Below, one piece after another: positions 32,107 through 42,894 of a DNA stretch of 64,000 bases. Position 1 is the stretch's first letter; every line of letters starts with the position of its first letter. Where the stretch lies: NCBI RefSeq assembly GCF_030272615.1, contig NC_081412.1, forward strand, positions 669,568,852 through 669,632,851. The letters run 5' to 3'. The DNA comes from Cryptomeria japonica (lineage: Eukaryota > Streptophyta > Pinopsida > Cupressales > Cupressaceae). The translations under genes were made by a program, and so were the position numbers. The notes under the pieces are model-generated. The model was given only the letters and a program-made list of their open reading frames with translations. It searched no databases and was not told the origin of the DNA.

Positions 32107-32409
32107 AGTTATAAATACCTCAATCAGCCTTAAGGATGAGTGCTTGGATGAACTGCTTCACTTTTTCGCTAAGGATGCCTTCGCTCGGGAATTTTCATGC
32201 TCTTGAAGATTTGAATGTTTGGTGAATGAAAAAGGAGTCAAAACACTTACTTTATAATGTTATTTTCTTCAACTATGACATTTAATGTCTGTCGGTTAAG
32301 TCAAACTTAACTCATCTACTGGTAAAGAAGTAATTCAACTTTTCACCATCAACCGAGGGTATATTAGCATGTTTTTCAATTTGTTGCCAGACCCCCAAAG
32401 GATTTTCCT
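32107..32409 (-). other. Spacer between ORF1 and ORF2 of element B
   Basis: About 300 bases with no supported gene. It corresponds to the 12869-13386 spacer in element A. Confidence 0.45.
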
Positions 32410-33522
32410 TCAGTTAGATGAAGAATCTCTTGCAGGTGGAGTGATACTCTGTTCTGCCAGCAAAGGAGTATTCCCATCAACATTCTGATCTAACTTTCTG
32501 ATCCATTGCTTTGAGAATCCTTGCTTTACCTCTTCAACTTTTTCTTTACCTTTCAAGCCAGGTCCTTTGTTATTTTTCGGTGATGCCTTACTTCTAAAAT
32601 TTTTTGTAATATGTCCAATCTTGTTGCAAGCATAACAAGTCACATTGTTTTTCTAAATAGCTTTCCCATATCCTATGCCGGTATGTGTTCTGCATTGATT
32701 AGATAAGTGTCCAAATCTTCCACAAACATAGCATCTTACATTCATTCTACAATTTTCTAAATTATGACCAACTTTGTTGTATTTAGAACATTGACTGGTG
32801 GGTACATTAGTGTTCTAATGATTTCTAGATCTACACTAATTTTCTCTATGACCATACTTGTTACAGTTAAAGAATTTCCCATTAAATTTGTAAGCATTAG
32901 GTTGTCTTACTAGTTTACTATGATCATGATTGTTTGCAGTACTGGAGCTTTTACCAACTTCAAAGCCAAGGCCATTTGTATCATCATTAGGTTTCTAATT
33001 CTTTAGCATGTCATCAAGTTCTTCTAAAATTTTCTTGAATTTTTCCTTGTGTTGATTTGCAATAGCCAATTCATTTTCCAAGATTCCTTTCTGTCTCGTG
33101 AGTTTAGTTCTGTCATTTTGTATATGCATCAAATCTGTCTTCAATATATCATTTTCATGACTGAGTCTTGTGTTTTCATTTCCAGCATCATTTAGTCTTC
33201 TAACCAATTCATCTTCATTCTTCCTTCTATCTTCAATGTCTTTACGAAATCTCATAGTCATATCTTGCATCTCATTCTTCATTGTACTATGTTCTTGTCT
33301 TAGTTTGTTCACCAGATCATTAAGAGTTTCCTTTTCATCATCATCATTCTGCATCTTTTTAGAAAGTTCTCTTCTCTTATTGCTTGCAATAGTGAGATTT
33401 TCTTGAAGTCCTTGAATGATATCCTGTGTAACCTTCATATCATCTTCAAGTTTGATATTCTTCACTTTTTCTGCATCAAAGTCTGAAAGAGTTGTTTCCA
33501 ATTGCTTTCTCAAGTTTTCCAT
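32410..33522 (-). pseudogene. Element B ORF1: coiled-coil protein with CCHC knuckles
   Basis: ATG at 33522 (MENLRKQLETTL). One frame of 371 codons runs to the stop at 32410 with three internal stops. The first half (32998-33522) is an almost pure heptad-type coiled coil rich in Lys, Glu, Asn and Asp. Four CCHC motifs follow: CNKYGHRENQC (first Cys pair lost), CSKYNKVGHNLENC (one Cys changed to Tyr), an intact CYVCGRFGHLSNQC, and CYACNKIGHITKNF (last Cys changed to Phe). Order and spacing match element A ORF1. It is probably Gag-like, binding element RNA and assembling through the coiled coil. Confidence 0.75.
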
Positions 33523-33579
33523 CTCTACCGGTGTCAGGATCTTCTTCAAGCTATTAGGATTTTGAAAATAGAGGACTAA

Positions 33580-33591
33580 GCTCGGATACCA
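33580..33591 (-). other. Primer binding site of element B
   Basis: The minus strand reads TGGTATCCGAGC, one mismatch from the TGGTATCAGAGC Copia site in element A, and starts two bases after the LTR. Confidence 0.85.
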
Positions 33592-33593
33592 AT

Positions 33594-34378
33594 TGTTAGG
33601 ATTCCCAAAGATACTGAGAGGGGGGGTGAATCAGTATCTGACTGATTAAAGAATTTTCTTAACTTATAACATGAAAAGCATTTCAAAACTGTGTACCGGT
33701 AAACCAAAAATAATGCAACAAATAAGAACAACAACCACAACATGAAAGACACACCATAACATAGTATTTTTAATGAGAAACCTGGTGTGGGAAAAAACTT
33801 GATGGGATTTGTGATCCACAATATTCACTTGCTAGCCAATAAGAGAATATTACTATTACAATAGGGGCCTGCACATGCAGGAAGGCCAAGTGCCTAGAGC
33901 TCACTGATCAGTTACAAAAGAAGTCTCACTGACTTACAAAATGGATTATACAAATCTAATTTCATCTACTACTTCAGATCAACATCTTCTATGCCAGGTT
34001 CAGTATCGATTTAAGCTCTGCTATATTCATAAACCCTTATCCAAAATCTACCTTACAATTCACACATTAGGTCTTGAATAATACTTCCATCTATCCATCT
34101 TCTAAATACTCTACAAGATCTCATACTTATATGAGTCATATTACAATATTCCATGTCGTCTTACAAAAATATTTTACAATTAAATACAAAATACAATTAA
34201 ACAAAATTCCTGTCGGCTAGGGTACCAGTGATCTTTCTTTTTGGTGTCAGTGAACTGTATGCCGGTGTAGAGTCTATCGGTGCTGGTGCCTGCCAGTATC
34301 ATATTATTGTAAGGTTTCCATCAATGACAATACCTTCAATCACCTATGATTTCTCATTGGAGTGTGCATTTTCCAACA
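33594..34378 (-). repeat. 5' LTR of element B
   Basis: 785 bp, pairing with 6897-7683. TATTG duplication follows at 34379-34383. Confidence 0.9.
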
Positions 34379-34383
34379 TATTG

Positions 34384-36940
34384 AATTGTTGAAAACCTTG
34401 GTTAAGAACGACAATTATGCGAATAGATGCATCCAAATTCCCAGTGGTGATGCATTTATTCACTTCAATACGTCCACAATCTATGAAGTGTTTGATCTAA
34501 TTTATGAAGAAGATGTACCTCTATACTTTGAGGAATTGGAAGAAGAATGCAGAACCATGACCATGACCTATCAAGGATGAGACTTAGCCATCCACAGGGT
34601 AGAGAAAGGGAAGCTAGCTGATGAAGATGGTCCACCCTAGGGTGTAAATATTTTTCAGAGAGTAAATTTACAATACACATTTATGGCTTGTGGATAGGTA
34701 GGAGGAATGGAAGCTCTAGATGTAACAAAGATGGTTCCATTGGTTCTTTTAGTAGACATTCAAAGGCACGAACCAAGACAGTTTGATTATGCAACCTATT
34801 TGGTTGACAAACTGCATGAGGATTTTCTGAATCTTTAGAATAAACCTGACAAGTCCTTCAAGAATTATTCACTATTGATGCATATTGTATTGTTCTATGG
34901 ATGATTGAAAGGACTATGGCTAGATGCCTTAAGGGTAAATCCTCAGAGAAAGGATGAACAGGATCAGCCTGTATAGTTGTGGGTGTCATTGTGGGATTCA
35001 AGGTATGATAAATCTCACTATGTGAGATTTGAGGAATTTTTTGTTAACCCATTGTTCAAGGTTTATAATGTACCATGTGAAGGGTCATTCTCAAAAGTGA
35101 TTAAAAGATTTATTAGGCCACATGATTACAAGGATACCATCATCAACAATAATTGGGGAGATTGGTATACTTGTAGAGATTTCACATTCGTTAGGGTTTT
35201 CGGATTCGAAGGTTCTCCCTATGTGCTACCAAAGCTTGTGCCAGACCGAATTGCTTACTTGGAGATTGTGAGACAATTGAGTGTCTCCAATGCACAACAC
35301 TTTCTGGGTGCCCACAAGCAAACCTTCTTATCTAGGACTCTTCAGTTTGGAGATTTTTGAATAGTCTCTACCAGAGCTCATGAAGCCATAAATAAGAAGC
35401 TAGTGGATGAATTCAATTTGCATATACACACACTAAGGAAGAAATACGACCCAGAAGGTTACATCCACATGTTCAGAAAAAAATAAAACCTAGGAGATTA
35501 TCTGCATGAGTATGATGACTATGAGGATTTGTGCAAGAACAAAGAGTTAGAATAATTTGAAAATGTTATTGATGACTTGGAAATAAGATTGGAAGAAAGG
35601 AAGCAAAGACTTGGGGATATGGAAGGAGAAGAAGAACAAGATGTGGAAAGTGATTCTGGAGAGAATGAAATAGTTTCTGAGCTTCAAGTACCAGAAAAAG
35701 AAGATGAACCAGATGCTCAAGACAAAATTGTAGAAACATTGAATGTAGACTCAGATGCTAGGCTAGAAGAGCATACATCTTTTGTATTAGATGATGAATC
35801 ATTTTAAAGGAAAGAAATTAAGAGATGCAATGCCAGATGTGACACCAAAGAATGAGGCAGAAACTCTCAGGAAGATGAAGGTAGAAATTAATTATGAGTT
35901 AGAGAACATGACCCCTCAAAGGGGAAGACAACTTCTTGTAGAGGCAGGAATCATTCTTTTCCCAGGCTGGGACCTCAGTGCATCTTTTATTTTTATAGCT
36001 TGTTGCATTCAGATAAGAAAGATTTTAAGTTAGACATTCAAGGTGTTAATGATATTTTTATTGGATCAAGATATCATCTAGATGATGAGGTTATGCTTTT
36101 ATGGGTCCTTTATCCCTCGAATAAGAGGCCAAAGATTATAGATGTTGACAAGGCCTTTGCCCATATGATAAAACTAAAAGTTGGAGAAATAGATCCCATG
36201 GTCACAATAGAGATGGGGATAGATCTTTCAAAGTTGAACAAATCTTAGATGAAAATGGAAATCACAGAAAAGGAAAAATACAAAGCTTTGTATGAAAAAT
36301 TATTGAAGAGAGGTGGTCATCTAGTGCCACATATTACAAATGGTTCAAAGATAAAAAAGAGGTATGATGAATTGTTATAGGAGTATAATAAGTTAAAGAA
36401 ACAGATGCGAACTGTTAGAGTAGATGCAACGTGTGTGTTAATCACTAAAAGATATGAGAATTTGCAGAAAGTATTAGAGGAATTCTGGATAATTTATCAG
36501 AAAAATATGGATAATACTGTATCACACCAGAGAATTTATCATATATTAAATTTGTTATTGCAAGATAAAACACAGAGTGACAAAGTTGTCAACAAGGTCA
36601 AGAAATTAATTAATGCTTATGAGAAATTTACAATTGAATTAAAACCTAAATATGAGGAGTGTCAGGGGATTATCCAACATGGATTCCCAAGTGTTGTGGA
36701 TGATACAAGGATGATAAAGGATAAAGGCTAATGGATTTTTGATTGTAGATCACTACTCAGTGCAGCCCTTAACATCGTCCATGAAGATACCTTGGACATG
36801 ACTAAAACAAGGGAACAACTGGAAAATTTGGTTACATTGGAAGTGGCAGTCAGAGATACCATCTTTAATACTTTCACCTACAAAGATGAAGGACATCTTT
36901 GACATATTCAGAACTGCGGTCAGAGGTTGCATGGAAAAAG
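34384..36940 (+). pseudogene. Unrecognised long ORF of element H, 3' part
   Basis: It continues the frame from 6557-6896 after removal of element B. One frame predominates from 34384 to about 36900, with several stops and two compensating shifts (about 35806 to 36000). Together with the 5' part it spans about 950 codons. Visible parts: IQIPSGDAFIHFNTSTI near 34435-34485, a well-preserved block at 34977-35360 (LWVSLWDSRYDKSHYVRF..), an acidic stretch (35620-35800), and a Lys/Glu-rich helical region with conserved-looking segments (36000-36730). I know no family for it. Its overall design (globular N-terminus, acidic middle, helical C-terminus) loosely resembles ORF2 of elements A and B, but I see no convincing alignment. 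Confidence 0.55.
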
Positions 36941-37134
36941 TTAATTTGTGTCATTATAATATGTTTTGTAATTTTCTGGTTGTCATAACAGTTAGAGAGT
37001 TATTAGTTAGGTTTTTGACACTTTTTAATTTATACTGATGAAAGGGTGTGTCCTTTCATTTGTGTCTTTTGACTCACATATGTATAAGGAGTTATTTTGT
37101 ATGTACAGAGAAAGAAGACTTTTTTCACATTGTT
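36941..37134. other. Non-coding stretch after H ORF
   Basis: Nothing recognisable; T-rich on the plus strand. Confidence 0.3.
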
Positions 37135-37961
37135 TGTTGGGATTGCTTGTATTGTGTTAAGGCAAGTCTATAGGAATAAAAAGTTATATTTTGTGCAAGC
37201 AAGAACATCATGAAATACTTGTGAGTTTTTAGTTTTTGTACATCTTTTTATTCCAAAACTAATATATAAGATTCATTGTTTTATCTTTAGATCATTTTGT
37301 GTTACATTGTGTTAATGAATCAAGTCCTTTGGGTAAATCTAATTTAGATTTGTTGTAGTGTGCCATCACATGTTGTTGTATAGGAAACAAAATTGTTTTT
37401 TTTTTTCTTGCAACACATAATGAAACCATTGCAGTGATAGTCTTACATATTGTGAGTTTTTCAAATTGTCTGCAAAGTTGATTAAAATATTTGTCCACTA
37501 AGTAACACATTAATTGTCAGATAAGGCACTAGTCTATTCTTAGTATTTGTGAGTAATTATTGTGTGCATAAGGTCCTCATCAGGGAAACATACTTCTTAT
37601 TCCTATTAGTATTGTTCTTTCATAATTACTTAAATTTCCAGCAACATTCTTTTTCAGATATTCAATTATAATCAAATACACTTTGTTTGTCATATTTAAG
37701 CAATTAAAAGCACACAATATAGAAAAGTTGTAGGTCATTTTGCTAAGCCTGTAAACAACTTATGCATTAAGTTTAAATTCACTATAAAGAAGTATGTTTG
37801 TGCTTTGGAGTTTAAGGTATACCCACCTAGGTCTAGTGGAGCTTGAAGTGTAGAGAAATTTGGTCTTCGACCATTCATATTCATTGGCTAGGATTGATTG
37901 GATAAATGAGGAATTTGGCAAGTTCTTTTTTATTTCCAATCTGGTGTTTTGTGAACCAACA
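37135..37961 (+). repeat. Putative LTR (family K)
   Basis: TGTTGGGATT at 37135 and GAACCAACA ending at 37961 form an inverted terminal pair. The sequence is followed by a gypsy-style leader ATTGGTGACTCTGCTGGGGA. No second copy is in the window, so the left border is a guess. Confidence 0.45.
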
Positions 37962-37962
37962 A

Positions 37963-37982
37963 ATTGGTGACTCTGCTGGGGA
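37963..37982 (+). other. Primer-site-like leader of family K
   Basis: ATTGGTGACTCTGCTGGGGA. TTGGTGACTC-type sequence followed by GCTGGGGA is common right after the 5' LTR of plant gypsy elements. Confidence 0.55.
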
Positions 37983-38333
37983 GTTGTCATAGGAAGTGTT
38001 CAAAATCTTTGGTGGTTTGTTTTAGACTCTATTGGTGGAAGGTGCCCAGAAGATTAGTAAAAAAAATTGTTCCTCTTAGGAGGTGGCGACTGTACGTCTA
38101 GTACATGAATAATAATTAGTATTTTGAGAAAGTAAGAGAAACCCCTAGGAATTTATCAATAAGATTAATGCAGGGGAGAAGGTCTCTACACAAGGGACAT
38201 GATAATCTTGTTCAGTTGACTCCAAAGAAAAGATACAAAGAAAAGAAATTAACACCGAGTATGGCATTAGGTCTTATAAGAGTTCCCTAGTAGAGAGGAT
38301 TGCTCTTCATCTGGTTATCAATTTTATGAAAAT

Positions 38334-38690
38334 ATGGAAGAAAATCCTTTCTATACCATAAATGCAAAAGATAATAAGGATAGTCATGATGAAACCCTAA
38401 CTGCTGAGGAACAGGAGGAAAGGCAGTGGGATGCAGTCATACTTAAAATGACTAACTTAAATGGAGAGGAATCCAAAATGGCAAAGGCGCTTAAGAGACA
38501 ACCAAATTGGGTATTGTAGAAGATTGGATTAAAAAGAGATACCATTCAAAGCCCTAAGTCAAATAGGGTTGAAGAAGAGAAAGGAAGAGGTGAGGGAAGT
38601 AGACTAGCAACCCTTAGGTATAGTCCCCCTCACATGAGAAACATGGAACAACCATTTAGGATATTTGATAATCTATTTTCTGATGTTTTG
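38334..38690 (+). pseudogene. N-terminal fragment of an element K protein
   Basis: ATG at 38334 gives MEENPFYTINAK..; one stop at 38517, after which the frame continues Lys/Glu-rich to 38690, where the LTR at 38696 cuts it. The position 350 bases after a primer-like site suggests the start of a gag, but no domain is visible in this short piece. Confidence 0.4.
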
Positions 38691-38695
38691 GATAG

Positions 38696-39451
38696 TGTAA
38701 ACACCTAAAATTGTCTTATCTAATTAAATAAATATTTTATTTTAATTATTTTAGCCTAATTCTTCTATTAATTAAATAAATCTTTAGTTATTTAATTAAT
38801 TCATTTTATCCTTTTCTAGCCTTTTTCCTCATTTAAATAAATAATTTTATTTATTTAATTGATCCCACATCTTCTATTAATTAAACAAATCTTTATTTAT
38901 CTAATTAATTCATTAGCCTTTTCTACCTATGACACATGTCATTTATCTCTTAGTTCTTACACTACCTACCCTCTCATTATTTTCTTATTTTCTCTACCTA
39001 CCCTTTAATCCTAACCGACCATCTATCTTTTATGCCTCTTAATCTTATCCCTCCATTTCTTATAGTGTCTTCTATATAAGGAGACACTTCTTTTATTATC
39101 AATCCTCTACTAATTATTCTAATCTCCTACACATTCTCTCTCTCAACTACACATTCAAACTTTCATATGCGATGAAGCCTACTTGCAACCACATTTCCAT
39201 TCTTTGTTGAGCTCTTGTGCACAAATAAAATCTGAGAGCAAATACATCAAGCAAGATCAATGGAAATAGGAAGAAAGGAGATTCAAACCCTATTGGACAT
39301 GTGATGGTATCATTTTTGTGATTTTTTTTATTTACATTGTCTTAGGAAATCTTCATATGTTATGGTGGATCTTTGTTGTTGTTAGGCTAGGGTTTTGTGG
39401 TTGAATCTATTTAGTCTTTCAACATTTTTGTTCCATTATCCACTTTCACCA
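38696..39451 (+). repeat. LTR of family J (5' end of a gypsy-type element)
   Basis: It begins TGTAAACACCTAAAATTG and is followed by TTTTGGCACGCTCGGTAGGA, a gypsy-like primer-site region at 39457-39476. It has AT-rich TTAATTAAATAAAT runs and a TATA box at 39073-39080 (TATATAAG). The right border is approximate. No partner is seen. Confidence 0.6.
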
Positions 39452-39973
39452 TAAATATTTTGGCACGCTCGGTAGGACATTGATTTTTGTTAGATCTATG
39501 TTTTTTTGGTAGGTTTTTCTAACCCCATATTGTTGTTTTGTAAAACAATTTGGAGAATAATCTTGTGCAGCTAGGGTTTTGGACACAACATCAAGATATT
39601 AGAGAGATTTGATCCGATCTCACAAATAGATTGGAATTTTCACACAAAGGTTTGTTGGCAGGTTGAAGATAGCATCAAGAGCTCTCAATCCAAAATTCAG
39701 AGTTTTTGGAGCACATTTGCATTTCCTATGATTTTTTTATGAATTTTCATAAAAAAAAATTTTAAGAGCAAATGAGAGGATTTTTCAGATTTTCTTATAG
39801 TTTTAGAAAGTTCCCAGATTTATACACAAGATCTATTCTTTGTGATTTTAATTTTGATGCAAAATAATTCCTAAAAGACCTTTAAAATTTAGGGTTTTTC
39901 ATTATTTTGGTCAAATCTCACAAACCTCTTTGAATTTTGGCATTAAATTTTTGTTGCAAGTCAAGAACAATAT
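39452..39973 (+). other. Leader of element J
   Basis: Non-coding. The segment near 39707-39790 (CACATTTGCATTTCCTATG..) recurs at 41281-41350. It is interrupted by the LTR at 39974. Confidence 0.45.
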
Positions 39974-41250
39974 TGTAGACACCTAAAAATGTCTCATTGA
40001 TCATATACTAATTATTCCTCTAATTGATTAAATAATTATTTAATTATTTAATTAAGTTAATTACTAATATTCTTCTAATTTCATATTTCCTCATAATCTT
40101 ACTAATTATTCTATTTCTTATTCTTTCATCCTTTAATCATTTTAATCATTTTCTAAATGTTAATTAAATATTTATTATTTAATTTATTTTGATTTTTAAT
40201 TCCCCAATTTAAATAATCTTTATTATTTAAATAAATTAATTCTCAATTTATATCTCTAATCATCTAATCATTCAACCCTCTTCTATATATTAATTAAATA
40301 TTAATTATTTAATTAATTGTGATTTACTTCCTTTAATTTAAATAATCTTTATTATTTAATTAAAGTCCATTTCTAAATAATTAAATAGTTTCTTTAAATT
40401 ATTTAATTAACTAAATTCCAATTTAATTTTATTTAAATTCTTCTAATTTCATTTAATTTCTTATTTCTTCTAATTTCTTCCAAATTCAATTGCATGTGCA
40501 TGATTTTAAAAATCAAATTGAAAATCAAAGTCAAGTTCTAAATATATTCAAATACTAAATTGAATTAAAATAAATTCAATTATTTGAATAAATATCATGC
40601 AAAGATTAAATTGAAAATCTAAGTCTAAATGCAAGCACATGCTGAATTAATTAGTTAAATCAATTGATTAAATTAAATCATTTATCTCTCCAATCTCTAT
40701 TTCTATCTTTTAGTTAGTTTTTTTTCTAAATTAAGCTTTCTTTGTCATCCTCTTTATTTCCTCCAATCATTCTTTTTCTTCCTTCAGTTAGCTTTTTCTC
40801 AATCAGTTGACTCTATTGATCTATTCAATCTATTGAGTTTCACTCCTACAATGAGCAGTTCAACTATCAAACAACATGTGAACTTACCTGAATTTCACCT
40901 CTTGATCAATCTGTTCCACCTTTCAATCAATCTCATCCAAAAATCTATAAATTGAGCATCCAATCTCCATTTTCAATAATCACGAACTTAGAATCTTTGT
41001 GTCACTTGCAGGTTACTGGTGCAATATCTGAGAGCCATCATACCACAGAGAAGAGAAGAGCAATAAAGGCTATATGCGATCTTGGAATAAGGAGTTTTAT
41101 TGAATGATTTTAATTCCTATTTGTTTGATATTGCATTATTTCATTGTTTGTTTGTTAGAATTCTTTGATTAGATAGGGATTCGTGATTTCCCTTTGATTC
41201 CAATTAATATTTGAATAAGATGAATTTTACATGCACAGAAGTATCATACA
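39974..41250 (+). repeat. LTR E, plus orientation
   Basis: It begins TGTAGACACCTAAAAATGTCTC and ends, probably, GTATCATACA at 41250. It is the same family as the LTRs at 41370-42513 (inverted) and 47339-48413. It is AT-rich with TTAATTAA runs, with TATAAATTG near 40945. No flanking duplication is evident. Confidence 0.75.
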
Positions 41251-41369
41251 TGCTCAATAAAAATATTAGATTATTTAGACCATATTTGCATTTTCTATGA
41301 ATTTGTTATGTATTTTCATAAAAAAATAATTGAGAGCAAATGACCAAATTTTTTAGATTTTTCAATAAA
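41251..41369. other. Spacer of the LTR inverted repeat
   Basis: About 120 bases resembling leader sequence at 39707-39790, lying between the two head-to-head LTRs. No gene. Confidence 0.5.
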
Positions 41370-42513
41370 ACTTCCTATTCCAAGATCACATGTAGCTTCC
41401 ATTGTTCTTCTCTTCTCTATGGTATGATGGCTCTTAGATATTACACTGGTAACGTGCAAGTGACACAAAGATTCAAAGTTCGTGATTATTGAAAATGGAG
41501 ATTGGATGCTTAACTTATAGATTTTTGGATGAGATTGACTGAAAGGTGGAATAGATTGATCAAGAGGTGGAACTCAGGTAAGCTCACATGTTGATTGATA
41601 GTTGTACTGCTAATTGTAGGAGTGAAACTCAATAGATTGAATAGATCAATGGAGTCAACTAATTGAGAAAAAGGTGACTCAAGGAAGAAAAAGAATGATT
41701 GGAGGAAATAAAGAGGATGACAAAGAAAGTTTAATTTATAAATAGCTAACTAAAAGATAGAAAATCAAGATTGGAGAGATAAATGATTTAATTAATTGAT
41801 TGATTTAATTAATTAATTTAGCATATCCTTGCACTTTAACTTAGATTTTCAATTTAATCTTTGCATGAAATTTATTCAAATAATTGAATTTATTTAATTC
41901 ATTTAGCATTTGAATATATTTAGAACTTGACTTTGATTTTCAATTTGGTTTTTGAAATCATGCACATGTAATTGAATTTGGAAGAAATTAGAAGAAATAA
42001 GAAATTAAATGAAATTAGAAAAATTTAAATAAAATGAAATTAGAATTTGGGGATTTGGAATTAATTAGTTAATTAAATAATTTAAAGAAACTATTTAATC
42101 ATTTTAAAATGGAATTTAATTAAATAATAAAGATTATTTAAATTAAAGGAATTAAATCATAATTAATTAAGTAATAAATATTTAATTAGTATTTAGAAGA
42201 GGGTTGAATGATTAGATGATTATAGATAGAAATTGAGAATTTATTAATTTAAATAATAAAGATTATTTAAATTGGGGAATTAAAAATCAAAATTAATTAA
42301 ATAATAAATATTTAATTAACATTTAGAAAATGATTAAAATGATTAAATGATTAAATAATGAAAGAATAAGAAATATAATAATTAGTAAGATTATGAGGAA
42401 ATATGAAATTAGAAGAGTATGATTAATTAACTTAATTAAATAATTAAAGAATTATTTAATCAATTAGAGGAATAATTAGTGCATGACCAATGAGACATTT
42501 TTAGGTGTCTACA
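41370..42513 (-). repeat. LTR D, minus orientation
   Basis: An inverted copy of 39974 to about 41110, complete at its TGTAGACACC end (42513) and truncated at the other. A polypurine tract follows at 42514, so it is the 3' LTR of a minus-strand element to its right. Confidence 0.8.
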
Positions 42514-42531
42514 TTTTCCCCTCTTTGAGAC
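42514..42531 (-). other. Polypurine tract of element D
   Basis: The minus strand reads GTCTCAAAGAGGGGAAAA before TGTAGACACC. Confidence 0.8.
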
Positions 42532-42791
42532 AAAGTCGAAATGACCTTGTTTCAAAGAAAATGAAAAATTCTACCCCAGTATGCCTTGGTACTATTGTAT
42601 AGTGTAAATATGCCCCCTCGAAAAAGGTGGTCAGAAAATTCAAAAATTGAGACCATGTTTTTGATACCAATGTAATGAACAAGTGTGTGAAGTTTTGTTC
42701 CATTTCAAGATCGTTTGAGTAGGCTACAAGGTGTTTGAAGTTGGCAGGGACCACAGGCATCAAGGTGTCTAAAAAAACCCTAATTTTGAGT

Positions 42792-42800
42792 TATAAATAG
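42792..42800 (+). promoter_or_regulatory. Antisense promoter of the PMD gene in element D
   Basis: GAGTTATAAATAGG followed by CATTTGCTCATTTGC. It is 103 bases upstream of the proposed ATG. Matches the modules at 28178 (minus) and 5030. Confidence 0.65.
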
Positions 42801-42894
42801 GAATTTTTAGGTTTTCATTTGCTCATTTGCAATTTGGTAAATATTTTTGTTTTCTTTGCAACTTTTTGTGCTTTCTTCCAAGTTTTTGATCATC

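Larger units (their letters stand above)
6897..34378 (-). mobile_element. Element B: pol-less LTR retrotransposon, with A and C nested inside
   Basis: It has paired LTRs (6897-7683 and 33594-34378) with TGTTAG..CCAACA ends on the plus strand and a perfect 5-bp duplication TATTG (6892-6896 and 34379-34383). A primer site lies at 33580-33591 and a polypurine tract at 7684-7697, both giving minus orientation. Without nested elements A and C and their duplications, B is about 6.6 kb. It carries ORF1 (coiled coil plus CCHC knuckles) and ORF2 (about 1,105 codons). I see no protease, RT, RNase H or integrase, so it must be mobilised in trans. Confidence 0.9.
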
